DNA of 64,000 bases, from NCBI GenBank assembly GCA_002428485.1, contig DIWM01000049.1, forward strand, positions 9,677-73,676. Direction: 5' to 3'. Source of the stretch: Deltaproteobacteria bacterium UBA6106 (lineage in GTDB: Bacteria; Desulfobacterota; Syntrophorhabdia; Syntrophorhabdales; Syntrophorhabdaceae). Made by a program: the position numbers and the translations under genes. The notes beneath the pieces are model-generated. The model was not told the DNA's origin. It was given only the letters and a program-made list of their open reading frames with translations, and searched no databases. Positions 41,716-50,839 of this stretch are shown here, one piece after another; the first letter of the stretch is position 1, and every line of letters starts with the position of its first letter.

Positions 41716-42651
41716 ATGAAAAAAACAGGTGTTGTTTTCCCGGGCCAGGGTTCTCAATACGTTGGAATGGGAAAAGCGTTATATGATGCCTTTGAAGACG
41801 TGAGAGAGTATTTCGCCATTGCGGACAAAGCCCTCGGTTTTCCTATAACGGAGCTCTGTTTCAACGGCCCGGAAGATGAATTGAGGCAGACGTATAATAC
41901 GCAGCCGGCGCTCCTTATCAACAGCTATGTCATCTGGCAGACCCTCAGGAAGGCCACGGGAATATCGCCGTGTCTCCTCGCAGGGCACAGCCTTGGAGAA
42001 TATACGGCGCTTTGTGTGAGCGGTTTTTTTACCTTTGAAGATGCCCTGCGGATGACAAGGAAAAGGGGCCTTTTTATGGAAGAGGCATGCCCGAAAGGCA
42101 AGGGAGGAATGGTTGCCCTTATCGGCGCGGATATGACGAAGATAGCGCCTGTCCTTCAGGAGATATCCCACGATGATCACGTGGCTGTCCCGGCGAACCT
42201 GAACTCTGCCGGGCAGGTGGTCCTCTCGGGGAGCATGGATGCTTTGAAAGAAGGTGTTGAGAGGCTGAAAGACACAGGGTACAAGAAGGCGATCTTTCTC
42301 AACGTCTCCGGACCTTTCCATAGTCCGCTCATGAAGGATGCCGCGGAAAAACTGAAAAAGGAGCTGGCAAAGATCGACCGGGGCGCCATGGGCACGCCCG
42401 TTGTATTTAATGTCGATGCGGCGCCCGGCGGCGACGGGGGCATCGTTATTGACAGGCTATATCGCCAGATGTTCTCGCCGGTCTTGTGGGAGGCATCCGT
42501 CAGGAGGATGGTCGCGGAAGGGGTAGAGGTCTTTCTTGAGGTAGGGCCACAGAAGGTCCTTACGAACCTTATCAGGAGGATAGAGCCGAACGTGCCCTGC
42601 TACAATGTGGAATCTTTGGAAGATATCGAGGCGGTTAAAGGCATACTATGA
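41716..42651 (+). CDS. fabD: Malonyl-CoA:ACP transacylase FabD
   Basis: 311 residues. FPGQGSQYVGMGK start, nucleophile Ser in AGHSLGEYTAL, malonate-binding Arg in MTRKRGLFMEEA, catalytic His in GPFHSPLM, and VGPQKVLTNLIRRI near the end. Loads malonyl groups on ACP. Downstream of the acyl-CoA dehydrogenase gene; followed by a repeat hairpin, then fabG. Confidence 0.96.
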   Translation: MKKTGVVFPGQGSQYVGMGKALYDAFEDVREYFAIADKALGFPITELCFNGPEDELRQTYNTQPALLINSYVIWQTLRKATGISPCLLAGHSLGEYTALCVSGFFTFEDALRMTRKRGLFMEEACPKGKGGMVALIGADMTKIAPVLQEISHDDHVAVPANLNSAGQVVLSGSMDALKEGVERLKDTGYKKAIFLNVSGPFHSPLMKDAAEKLKKELAKIDRGAMGTPVVFNVDAAPGGDGGIVIDRLYRQMFSPVLWEASVRRMVAEGVEVFLEVGPQKVLTNLIRRIEPNVPCYNVESLEDIEAVKGIL

Positions 42652-42664
42652 AGAAGGAGGACGA

Positions 42665-42800
42665 GAAATCCTAAATCCGAATATCTAAATCCTAAACAAA
42701 TCAGAATGTTCAAAATTCAAAACAAAAACAGCATCCGTTCGTTTTGAACATTTGAAATTTGAAATTGTTTAGAGATTGGTGCTTAGAAATTAGGATTTGT
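42665..42800. repeat. Long hairpin of AAATCCTA and TTCAAAATTC words
   Basis: The left arm (aaatcctaaatccgaatatc ... aatgttcaaaattcaaaac) is complementary to the right arm (gttttgaacatttgaaattt ... tagaaattaggattt) over nearly 55 bases, loop aaaaacagcatccgttc. It lies inside the fab operon and ends 7 bases before the fabG start codon. Confidence 0.85.
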
Positions 42801-42805
42801 ACAAT

Positions 42806-43531
42806 ATGAAAGATTCGGTAACCATAGTGACCGGAGGCGCCCAGGGCATTGGGAAGGCCATCGCGGAATTTCTGGCAGACAAGGGCGGCGATATAGCGAT
42901 ATTCGATATTATCGACGGCGATGAGACCGTTTCCATCATCAGGGGTAAAGGACGGAGATGCGCATTCTACCGGGTCGATGTCGCTGACCTGCAGGCGGTC
43001 GGCGAGGCCGTTGACGGCGTAGTGAAGGAGATGGGGAAGGTCAGCAACCTTGTCAACAACGCGGGCATAACGTCCGACAAGCTGCTACTGAGGATGAAAG
43101 AAGAAGATTGGGACAGGGTGATCAGGGTCAACCTGAAAGGCGTGTTCAGTTGTACAAAGGCGGTGATCAGACACATGCTGAAGACCGGCGGAAGCATCGT
43201 CAGCATCTCATCCATAGCAGGCGTCATGGGCAACGCCGGACAGGCGAATTATGCGGCCAGCAAGGCAGGCATCATCGGCTTCACAAAAAGCATAGCCAGA
43301 GAGTATGGCGAGCGGGGGATACGGGCGAACGCCATTGCCCCTGGTTTTATCAGGACAAAAATGACTGATGCGCTGGACGATAAGACAAAAGAAGAGATGT
43401 TCAGGGCGATCCCCCTGAAAAGGTTCGGAGAGCCTTTCGATATTGCATATCTGGTATACTTCCTTATCTCAGGATATGGATCATATATAACAGGGGAGGT
43501 GATAAACGTAAACGGCGGTTTATACATGTAA
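42806..43531 (+). CDS. fabG: 3-oxoacyl-ACP reductase FabG
   Basis: 241 residues from ATG 42806 (TTG 42797 is a less likely alternative). Short-chain dehydrogenase: TGGAQGIGKAIAE cofactor loop, NNAGIT, the catalytic Ser-Tyr-Lys in SISSIAGVMG / YAASKAG and APGFIRTKMTD. Reduces beta-ketoacyl-ACP with NADPH. The ribosome site (AGGA) is the tail of the repeat hairpin just upstream, so folding of that hairpin could affect translation. Confidence 0.93.
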   Translation: MKDSVTIVTGGAQGIGKAIAEFLADKGGDIAIFDIIDGDETVSIIRGKGRRCAFYRVDVADLQAVGEAVDGVVKEMGKVSNLVNNAGITSDKLLLRMKEEDWDRVIRVNLKGVFSCTKAVIRHMLKTGGSIVSISSIAGVMGNAGQANYAASKAGIIGFTKSIAREYGERGIRANAIAPGFIRTKMTDALDDKTKEEMFRAIPLKRFGEPFDIAYLVYFLISGYGSYITGEVINVNGGLYM

Positions 43532-43629
43532 ACAGCGAGCAAAACGTAATAGGCATGACGCCTTCAGCATCGTTGAATTGACGATGAAGGCCGATGGCAA
43601 TTTTTTTAATAAAATCAGGAGGTGGTTTG

Positions 43630-43872
43630 ATGACAGTCACTGAAAAGGTAAAAAAGATGATCGTGGATCAACTTGGGGTCAGCGAATCTGAGGTGATACC
43701 TGAAGCGAAGTTTATTGATGACCTTGGGGCAGATTCACTGGATATCGTAGAGCTTATCATGGCCCTCGAAGATGAATATGGCATTGAAATCCCCGACGAA
43801 GACGCGGAGAAGATCGAGACCGTAGGGGATGCAATAAGGTATATTGAAGAGCATATGACCGAGAAAAAATAG
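43630..43872 (+). CDS. acpP: Acyl carrier protein
   Basis: 80 residues from ATG 43630 (AGGAGGTGG upstream). Phosphopantetheine Ser in LGADSLDIVELIMALE; strongly acidic helices; standard length. Between fabG and fabF as in most bacteria. Confidence 0.97.
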   Translation: MTVTEKVKKMIVDQLGVSESEVIPEAKFIDDLGADSLDIVELIMALEDEYGIEIPDEDAEKIETVGDAIRYIEEHMTEKK

Positions 43873-43885
43873 AGAGGTGGGTACG

Positions 43886-45127
43886 TTGAAACGGAGGGTA
43901 GTTGTCACAGGAGTGGGGCTTGTTACACCACTCGGTGTGGGCATTGAAAATGTATGGCAGCGTATCCTGCGCGGCGAATCAGGTGTGGGGCCGATCACGC
44001 GATTTGATGCCTCACAGCACGAAACAAAATTTGCCGCAGAGGTCAGGGAATTCAAATCTGAAGATTATATCTCACCAAAAGAGATAAAAAGGATGGATCT
44101 TTTTATTCAATATGCCCTAACCGCAGCGAAGATCGCCATGGAAGACTCCGGCCTTGATATGGACAAGGAGGATGCGGAAAGGGTAGGCGTCATTGTCGGT
44201 ACAGGCCTTGGCGGCCTGCCGACGCTGGAAAAGTATCACAGCATCCTTCTCGAAAGAGGGCCCGGGAGGATATCGCCGTTTTTTATACCCATGCTGATCG
44301 CGAATGAAGCGCCGGGACATATAGCGATCCAGTTCGGCATCAAGGGCCCCAATCTCTGCATTGTTACCGCTTGCGCGACGGGCGCGCACTCCATCGGCGA
44401 CTCCTTGAGGGTTATCCAGTACGGAGACGCGGATGTGATGGTGGCGGGAGGAACTGAAGCGAACCTGACCCCCCTCACCGTCGGAGGCTTCAACGCCATG
44501 AGGGCCCTTTCTACGAGAAACGACGCTCCCGTTAAGGCATCCCGGCCTTTTGACAAGGACAGGGACGGTTTTGTCGTTGGTGAAGGTTCGGGTATTATTA
44601 TCATGGAAGAACTGGGACACGCGAAAAAGAGGGGGGCAAAGATCTATGCGGAGGTCGCAGGATATGGATATAACGGCGACGCATACCATATCACGGCGCC
44701 ATGTCCTGACGGCGACGGCTTTATCCGCTGCATGAAGATGGCAATGAGGGATGCCGCCGTGCCGCCTGAGAAGATCAGCTATATTAACGCCCACGGCACA
44801 TCAACAGGCCTCAATGACCAGACAGAGACGATCGCCATTAAAGAGGTCTTTAAAGAGGACGCCTATACAATACCGGTGAGTTCAACGAAGTCGATGATAG
44901 GGCATCTTTTGGGTGCAGCGGGGGCAGTCGAGTCGATCTTCACGCTCCTCGCCATGCGCGACAATATCTGTCCGCCTACGATCAATTACGAGACGCCTGA
45001 TCCTGATTGCGACCTTGATTATGTTCCCAATTCGGCCCGGAGCCACATTATCGATGTAGGACTCTCAAACTCGTTCGGCTTCGGGGGTACGAATTCTACA
45101 CTGGTGTTCAAGAGGTTTAAAGATTGA
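43886..45127 (+). CDS. fabF: 3-oxoacyl-ACP synthase II FabF
   Basis: 413 residues from TTG 43886, which has GAGGTGGG 6 bases upstream (GTG 43877 lies within that site). Reads MKRRVVVTGVGLVTPLG. The catalytic Cys-His-His triad is in VTACATGAHSI, NAHGTSTGLND and SMIGHLLGAAG. Elongates acyl-ACP. With no FabH in the operon, initiation must come from another enzyme or from this one. Confidence 0.95.
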   Translation: MKRRVVVTGVGLVTPLGVGIENVWQRILRGESGVGPITRFDASQHETKFAAEVREFKSEDYISPKEIKRMDLFIQYALTAAKIAMEDSGLDMDKEDAERVGVIVGTGLGGLPTLEKYHSILLERGPGRISPFFIPMLIANEAPGHIAIQFGIKGPNLCIVTACATGAHSIGDSLRVIQYGDADVMVAGGTEANLTPLTVGGFNAMRALSTRNDAPVKASRPFDKDRDGFVVGEGSGIIIMEELGHAKKRGAKIYAEVAGYGYNGDAYHITAPCPDGDGFIRCMKMAMRDAAVPPEKISYINAHGTSTGLNDQTETIAIKEVFKEDAYTIPVSSTKSMIGHLLGAAGAVESIFTLLAMRDNICPPTINYETPDPDCDLDYVPNSARSHIIDVGLSNSFGFGGTNSTLVFKRFKD

Positions 45128-45576
45128 AGATAGCGATAGGTTCCGATCATGCAGGGTATGCATTAAAAGAGGATATTAAAAAGATACTGGAGGACCGGAA
45201 GGATACAATTGTCGATGTCGGAACGGACACAGAAAGCTCCGTTGATTATCCTGATTTCGGCATAGAGGCAGCAAGGCTTGTATCTGAAGGAAAGGCAGAG
45301 AAAGGCATCCTTATCTGCGGTACCGGCATAGGGATGAGCGTAACGGCGAACAAGGTAAAAGGGATACGGGCAGCCCTTGCGTTTGATCTTTATACCGCTA
45401 TACAGAGCAGGAAGCATCTCGATGCCAATATCCTCGTACTGGGAGGAAGGATCACGGGAAAAGGGCTTGCAGAGGAGATCGTCCGTGTCTGGCTTGATAC
45501 CCCTTTTGAAGGCGGGCGTCACCAGAAAAGGATCGACAAGATCTCCGAATGGGAGAAAGGTCATTTGAAGATATGA
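45124..45576 (+). CDS. rpiB: Ribose-5-phosphate isomerase B
   Basis: 150 residues, TTG start overlapping the fabF stop by 4 bases. GSDHAGYALKE, the catalytic-Cys motif ICGTGIGMSVTANKVKGIRAAL and LGGRITGKGLA are typical of RpiB/LacAB. Interconverts ribulose-5-P and ribose-5-P. Its stop overlaps glyA. Confidence 0.94.
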   Translation: MKIAIGSDHAGYALKEDIKKILEDRKDTIVDVGTDTESSVDYPDFGIEAARLVSEGKAEKGILICGTGIGMSVTANKVKGIRAALAFDLYTAIQSRKHLDANILVLGGRITGKGLAEEIVRVWLDTPFEGGRHQKRIDKISEWEKGHLKI

Positions 45577-46823
45577 TGAAGCTGGACGGAAACGACAGGG
45601 AGATCTATGAACTCGTCAGGGGCGAGCTTGAGAGGGAGGAGTACAGCCTTATCCTTATAGCCTCTGAGAATTATGTCGATGAGGACATCCTTGCCATGCA
45701 GGGGTGCGTTCTTACGAATAAGTATGCAGAAGGCTATCCTTCAAAAAGGTATTACAGCGGCTGCAGGTATCTTGACGAAATAGAGAGCATAGCGATCGAA
45801 CGGGCAAAGACGCTGTTCAAAGCGGAGCATGCCAACGTTCAGCCGCACTCGGGTTCTGCCGCCAATATGGCTGTATTTTATGCTGCCCTCAATTGTGGAG
45901 ATACGATCCTCGGGATGAATATTGCCCACGGCGGACATCTTACGCACGGCGCCAGGGCGAGCTTTTCCGGAAAATACTACAATGCCGTCTCCTATAGCGT
46001 ATCCGCCAGGGACGAGATGCTCGATTATGATGAGATCAGGGATATTGCCCGCAAAGAGCACCCAAAGCTGATAATAGCAGGGGCGAGCGCTTATTCGAGG
46101 GTGATCGATTTCAGGAAGTTCAGGGAGATCGCCGATGAGGTAGGGGCATATCTCATGGTCGATATTGCCCACATTGCCGGCCTGATCGCTGCAGACTGTC
46201 ATCCGAGCCCTGCTGAATATGCCCACTTTGTGACCACGACGACGCACAAGACCCTCCGCGGGCCTCGCGGGGGCCTGATACTCTGTACAAAGGAGTTTGC
46301 AAAGGCCATTGATTCCGCGGTGTTCCCCGGACTCCAGGGCGGGCCCCTTATGCACGTTATCGCTGCAAAGGCAGTTGCGCTGAAGAAGGCAATGAGCGAG
46401 GAATTCAGGGAATATCAGAGGCAGATCGTAGCCAATGCCCGGCACCTTTCTGATCGCATGAATGGCCGGGGATACAGGATCGTCTCCGGGGGAACCGATA
46501 ACCATCTTTTTCTCGTGGACCTGACGGACAAGGATGTGACCGGCAAAGAGGCCCAGGAGGCCTTAGAAGAAAGCGGTATTATGATCAACAAGAACCTTAT
46601 CCCTTTTGACGCAAAAGGCCCCAATGTGACCAGCGGCATCCGGATCGGGACTCCGGCAGTTACTACACGGGGGATGAAGGAACGGGAGATGGAAATCATC
46701 TCTGAACTTATCGATACGGTCCTGCGGAACATAGGAGATCAGTTGCTGCAAAAAGACACAAAGGAAAAGGTAAGAGCGCTTTGCGCCGGGTTTCCTTTTT
46801 ATTCCCGCATCTTTAACATATGA
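45573..46823 (+). CDS. glyA: Serine hydroxymethyltransferase GlyA
   Basis: 416 residues from ATG 45573 (45576 is also ATG). PLP enzyme making glycine and methylene-THF. LIASENYVDEDIL, EGYPSKRYYSGC, VQPHSGSAANMAV, and the PLP Lys in TTTTHKTLRGPRGG are all present. The normal start of this family is EREEYSLILIASEN preceded by about 15 residues, as here. Followed by dCMP deaminase with a 4-base overlap. Confidence 0.96.
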   Translation: MMKLDGNDREIYELVRGELEREEYSLILIASENYVDEDILAMQGCVLTNKYAEGYPSKRYYSGCRYLDEIESIAIERAKTLFKAEHANVQPHSGSAANMAVFYAALNCGDTILGMNIAHGGHLTHGARASFSGKYYNAVSYSVSARDEMLDYDEIRDIARKEHPKLIIAGASAYSRVIDFRKFREIADEVGAYLMVDIAHIAGLIAADCHPSPAEYAHFVTTTTHKTLRGPRGGLILCTKEFAKAIDSAVFPGLQGGPLMHVIAAKAVALKKAMSEEFREYQRQIVANARHLSDRMNGRGYRIVSGGTDNHLFLVDLTDKDVTGKEAQEALEESGIMINKNLIPFDAKGPNVTSGIRIGTPAVTTRGMKEREMEIISELIDTVLRNIGDQLLQKDTKEKVRALCAGFPFYSRIFNI

Positions 46824-47317
46824 AAAACCATCGTCCTGACTGGGATTCTTATTTTATGGAGATCGCGAGCATTGTTTCGAAGCGGTCCACCTGCATAAGA
46901 AGGAACGTGGGCGCCCTTATCGTGAAGAACAAGAGGATCCTCGCTACAGGATACAACGGCGCGCCGACGGGCTTGCGCCACTGTATGGACCTCGGATGTA
47001 TGCGCGAACGGCTTAAGATAGCCTCAGGCGAGCGCCATGAGCTCTGCAGGGGCCTTCACGCGGAGCAGAATGCGATCATACAGGCGGCGTATCACGGCGT
47101 CAGCATTGAAGGCGCCCAGCTTTATTCAACCCATCTGCCATGCTCGATCTGCATGAAGATGGTTATCAATGCGGGCATAAGAACGGTTCACTATCTCGAC
47201 GGTTACCCCGATGACCTTTCCCTTCAACTGATCAAAGAATCCGGTATCGTCCTGAAGAAGGTTGTCGTCAAGAAGAACCCAGGAAGTCGGATAAAGACGG
47301 TGAAAGGTGAAAGGTGA
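46820..47317 (+). CDS. dCMP deaminase (ComEB-like)
   Basis: 165 residues. Zinc deaminase motifs GLHAEQNAI and LPCSICMKMV; substrate-loop GYNGAPTG. Makes dUMP for thymidylate synthesis, fitting its place after glyA. The last residues KTVKGER are encoded by gtgaaaggtgaaagg repeat words, and the stop is inside the repeat. Confidence 0.93.
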   Translation: MKNHRPDWDSYFMEIASIVSKRSTCIRRNVGALIVKNKRILATGYNGAPTGLRHCMDLGCMRERLKIASGERHELCRGLHAEQNAIIQAAYHGVSIEGAQLYSTHLPCSICMKMVINAGIRTVHYLDGYPDDLSLQLIKESGIVLKKVVVKKNPGSRIKTVKGER

Positions 47318-47414
47318 GATCACGATAAAGGCCGTTAGGCGTGAGGCGTCAGGCGTGAGAGGATTGAACCCCTTACGCCTTACGACTTACGCCTCACGGG
47401 TGTTTTGCCATGAG
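47309..47414. repeat. 106-bp hairpin element, copy 1
   Basis: It matches 51731-51836 at 98 of 106 positions with no gaps. It contains gaaaggtga words and then a hairpin of gttaggcgtgaggcgtcaggcg (47334-47355) with cgccttacgacttacgcctc (47376-47395), ending cgggtgttttgc. Confidence 0.9.
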
Positions 47415-47429
47415 CCATGAGCTAATATT

Positions 47430-47894
47430 ATGAAATGCCCTTTCTGCAATGACCCTGAGAGCAAGGTCCTTGATTCGAGAATGAGCAAGGAGATGGACAC
47501 CATCCGCAGGCGCAGGGAGTGCCTCAAATGCGGCAAGCGCTTCACTACAGCCGAGAGGGTCGAGGAAGGTCTGCCGCTTGTAATAAAAAAGGATGACAGG
47601 AGGGAGGACTTTGACAGGATCAAGATCCTGAACGGATTAAATAAGGCCTGTGAGAAAAGGCCGATCAGCATAACGAACATAGAAAAGATCGTTTCAAGGA
47701 TTGAGTATAATCTGCTGGAAAAGGGCGAGAGGGAGATCAGGGCCACCGAGATTGGCCAGATGGTCATGGACGAACTGAGGAAGCTCGATGAGATAGCCTA
47801 TGTCCGGTTTGCGTCTGTATACAGGCAGTTCAAGGATATTAACGAGTTCATGGAAGAGCTGAAAGATCTGCTCCTTAAAAAGGATGAAGCGTGA
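47430..47894 (+). CDS. nrdR: Transcriptional repressor NrdR
   Basis: 154 residues. Zinc ribbon MKCPFCNDPESKVLDSR ... ECLKCGKRFTTAER, then ATP-cone VIKKDDRREDFDRIKILNGL. Represses ribonucleotide reductase genes in response to dATP/ATP. A GCTCATGG-type word pair (47406-47425) precedes it. Stop overlaps ribD by 4 bases. Confidence 0.96.
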   Translation: MKCPFCNDPESKVLDSRMSKEMDTIRRRRECLKCGKRFTTAERVEEGLPLVIKKDDRREDFDRIKILNGLNKACEKRPISITNIEKIVSRIEYNLLEKGEREIRATEIGQMVMDELRKLDEIAYVRFASVYRQFKDINEFMEELKDLLLKKDEA

Positions 47895-48994
47895 AAGAAG
47901 AACAGTATATACAAATGGCGCTTGCTCTTGCAAAAAAAGGGTTTGGCGCTGCATCGCCGAACCCCATGGTAGGCGCTGTGCTTGTAAAAGGCAAAGAGGT
48001 AGTAGGCAAGGGTTACCATAAAAAGGCCGGCCAGGCCCATGCCGAGATAGTCGCCATCAATGACGCTCAAGGGGAGGCGCGGGGATCTACCCTTTATATA
48101 AACCTGGAACCCTGTGTACATCAGGGGAAAACCCCTCCCTGTACGGATGCGATAATACAGGCAGGCATCAAACGGGTAGTCGTTTCCATGGTTGACCCCA
48201 ACCCCAAAGTGAACGGCAGGGGCATAGAGGCCTTGCGGAAGGCCGGCATCGAGGTGAAGGTGGGTGTCCTTGACGAAGAGGCAAGAAGGCTCAACGAGGC
48301 CTTCGTCGTCTATATGGAAAAGAAAAGGCCTTTCTTCATCATGAAGGCGGCAGTGAGCCTTGATGGAAAGATTGCTACCAAGACTTGTGATTCAAAATGG
48401 ATATCGAATGAAGAATCAAGAAAGTACGCGAACCGATTACGGTCTGTCATGGACGGCATCCTGATAGGGATCAATACGGTTATAACGGACAATCCATTGC
48501 TGGTCCCGAAGGTTATGCGGCCGAAAAAATATCCCACAAGAATCATCCTTGACTCGAAGCTCAGGATACCCCTTGCCTGTGATATTGTGAAGACATCAGG
48601 AAAGTATAAGACGCTGGTCTTTACCTCGGAGGATTCCAGGGCAGACAGGGAGGCAAAACTGGTGTCCATGGGGATAGAGGTTGTAAGGATCCCTCATGAC
48701 GGGAACGGCCGGACTTCGTTGAAGCACGTATGCCAGGATCTCTACAAAAGAGGGATCGTAAGCGTCTTTGTCGAAGGCGGCGGGGAGGTCCACAGCGCCC
48801 TCCTCAAGGAAGACTTAGTGGATAAAGTGGTTCTTTTTTATGCACCCATCATTATCGGGGGCAAGAACGCCCTCAACCTCGTCGGCGGCAAGGGCATAGA
48901 TTTCCTGAAGGATGCATACAGGATCGATATAAAGACCATCAAAAGGTTCAAAGAGGACGTCTGCATAGAGGGATATGTTCACAGGAATCATTGA
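47891..48994 (+). CDS. ribD: Riboflavin biosynthesis deaminase/reductase RibD
   Basis: 367 residues. Deaminase half: HAEIVAINDAQ and EPCVHQGKTPPCTDAI (zinc). Reductase half from about 145: FFIMKAAVSLDGKIAT, RSVMDGILIGINTVITDNP, VEGGGEVHSALL. Performs steps 2 and 3 from the GTP cyclohydrolase II product. No FMN riboswitch precedes it; it is coupled to nrdR. Confidence 0.96.
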   Translation: MKEEQYIQMALALAKKGFGAASPNPMVGAVLVKGKEVVGKGYHKKAGQAHAEIVAINDAQGEARGSTLYINLEPCVHQGKTPPCTDAIIQAGIKRVVVSMVDPNPKVNGRGIEALRKAGIEVKVGVLDEEARRLNEAFVVYMEKKRPFFIMKAAVSLDGKIATKTCDSKWISNEESRKYANRLRSVMDGILIGINTVITDNPLLVPKVMRPKKYPTRIILDSKLRIPLACDIVKTSGKYKTLVFTSEDSRADREAKLVSMGIEVVRIPHDGNGRTSLKHVCQDLYKRGIVSVFVEGGGEVHSALLKEDLVDKVVLFYAPIIIGGKNALNLVGGKGIDFLKDAYRIDIKTIKRFKEDVCIEGYVHRNH

Positions 48995-49625
48995 AGATAT
49001 CGGAACGATCACCGGCATAGATAAGATGGGCGGAAAGTGGGAATTTGCCGTCAAAACGAACCTCACGCCTTTTGATATCAGGGAAGGCGACAGCGTCTCC
49101 GTCAACGGCGTATGTCTGACGGTCACGAAGACAGGCAAGGGGGTTTTCAGCGCCGATGCATCCCTTGAGACGTTGAACAGGACTACGCTGAAGGAAACGA
49201 AGGCGTCGCAACGGGTCAATATTGAACGTGCAATGGGTGCCGGGGGGAGATTCGGAGGTCATATTGTAACCGGTCATGTTGACGCGATCGGGACGATCAC
49301 GGATATAAAACAGGCAGGTGATTCAAGGCAGTTCAGCATCGAGATACCCCCTGATATGTCAAGGTATTTCGTGCAAAAGGGCTCTGTGGCGATCGATGGA
49401 ATAAGCTTGACAGTCAATGAGCAACATGGTAATACATTTACAGTTAACATAATTCCATATACTGCATCCAGAACCACCATAGGCGAAAAGAACCTGCGGG
49501 ACAGAGTAAACATAGAGACCGATATTATCGGCAGATACGTTGAAAGCTTTCTGGTCAGGAGTAAACAGAAGGAAATAGACCTGAGCTTCCTCTCTGATCA
49601 TGGATATGTAAAAGGGGACAGATAA
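48975..49625 (+). CDS. ribE: Riboflavin synthase alpha subunit
   Basis: 216 residues. MFTGIIEDIGTI start and two lumazine-binding repeats (VNGVCLTVT; IDGISLTVNEQ). Joins two lumazine molecules into riboflavin. It overlaps ribD by 20 bases and meets ribBA at a shared base, implying coupled translation. Confidence 0.96.
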   Translation: MFTGIIEDIGTITGIDKMGGKWEFAVKTNLTPFDIREGDSVSVNGVCLTVTKTGKGVFSADASLETLNRTTLKETKASQRVNIERAMGAGGRFGGHIVTGHVDAIGTITDIKQAGDSRQFSIEIPPDMSRYFVQKGSVAIDGISLTVNEQHGNTFTVNIIPYTASRTTIGEKNLRDRVNIETDIIGRYVESFLVRSKQKEIDLSFLSDHGYVKGDR

Positions 49626-50830
49626 TGGCAATATCAAAGATCGAAGACGTGCTTCGCGATATCCGCAAAGGCAAAATGGTGATCATCGTAGACGATGAGG
49701 ACAGGGAAAACGAAGGCGATGTAATGATCGCCGCAGAGAAGGTTACCCCTGAGGCTATAACGTTCATGGCGCGGTACGCCTGCGGCCTGATCTGCCTCTC
49801 TTTAACAGAAGAAAGGGTGAAGGAGCTGGATCTGCCCCTGATGGTTGATAAGAATACTTCTCCCTATAATACCGCATTTACCGTCTCCATAGAAGCAAAG
49901 CAAGGTGTTACTACAGGGATCTCCGCCCATGACAGGGCGAAGACGATCCAGGTCGCCATCGACGATACGTCAACTACCGACGATATCGCGAGGCCGGGCC
50001 ATATATTCCCGCTTATGGCAAGAAACGGCGGTGTGCTCGTAAGGGTCGGCCACACCGAGGCATCGGTGGATATGGCAAGGCTTGCAGGGCTGAAGCCGGC
50101 GGGAGTTATCTGCGAGATCATGAACGAGGACGGTACGATGGCGAGGCTTCCCGACCTCGAGATCTTTGCAGAGCGCCACGGGCTCAAGATCGTGAGTATC
50201 GCGGATCTCATCAAATATAAGATGAAAAACGAAAAACTCGTCCGGAGGGTTACGGAAACGAGGATCCCCACGCGCTACGGCGGCGAGTTCAAGCTTATAG
50301 GGTACGAGAACGATATCGATAAGGAGACGCACCTTGCCCTGGTGAAAGGGGATATAATGCCTGATGACGTTGTCCTTGTCAGGGTCCATTCCGAATGCTT
50401 TACCGGTGACGTGCTGGGCTCAATGCGGTGTGATTGCGGCGAACAGCTTCACGCGGCATTGAAAATGATAGAGAAAGAGAAAAAGGGTATTTTTCTTTAC
50501 ATGAGACAGGAAGGAAGAGGCATAGGATTGTTGAACAAGTTGAAGGCCTACAACCTTCAGGACCACGGCCACGATACCGTTGAGGCAAATATTGCCCTTG
50601 GTTTTTCCCCGGACCTCAGGGATTACGGGATCGGCGCCCAGATCTTAAACGACCTCGGGGTGAGAAAGATGAGGCTGCTCACAAACAATCCCAAGAAGAT
50701 AAAAGGGCTTGAAGGGTATGGCCTCCAGATCCTTGAGCGCACGCCGCTTGAGATGGAGCCGACGAAGGACAATATAGCCTACCTTAAGACCAAGCAGAAA
50801 AAGCTTGGCCATATTCTCAATAACGTATGA
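49625..50830 (+). CDS. ribBA: Bifunctional RibBA (DHBP synthase / GTP cyclohydrolase II)
   Basis: 401 residues. N-terminal DHBP synthase: DDEDRENEGDVMIAAE and GHTEASVDMARLAGL. C-terminal GTP cyclohydrolase II from about 205: HSECFTGDVLGSMRCDCGEQL (zinc cysteines) and RQEGRGIGLLNKL. Both catalytic sets look intact. Confidence 0.96.
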   Translation: MAISKIEDVLRDIRKGKMVIIVDDEDRENEGDVMIAAEKVTPEAITFMARYACGLICLSLTEERVKELDLPLMVDKNTSPYNTAFTVSIEAKQGVTTGISAHDRAKTIQVAIDDTSTTDDIARPGHIFPLMARNGGVLVRVGHTEASVDMARLAGLKPAGVICEIMNEDGTMARLPDLEIFAERHGLKIVSIADLIKYKMKNEKLVRRVTETRIPTRYGGEFKLIGYENDIDKETHLALVKGDIMPDDVVLVRVHSECFTGDVLGSMRCDCGEQLHAALKMIEKEKKGIFLYMRQEGRGIGLLNKLKAYNLQDHGHDTVEANIALGFSPDLRDYGIGAQILNDLGVRKMRLLTNNPKKIKGLEGYGLQILERTPLEMEPTKDNIAYLKTKQKKLGHILNNV

Positions 50831-50839
50831 GGAGCGCAT

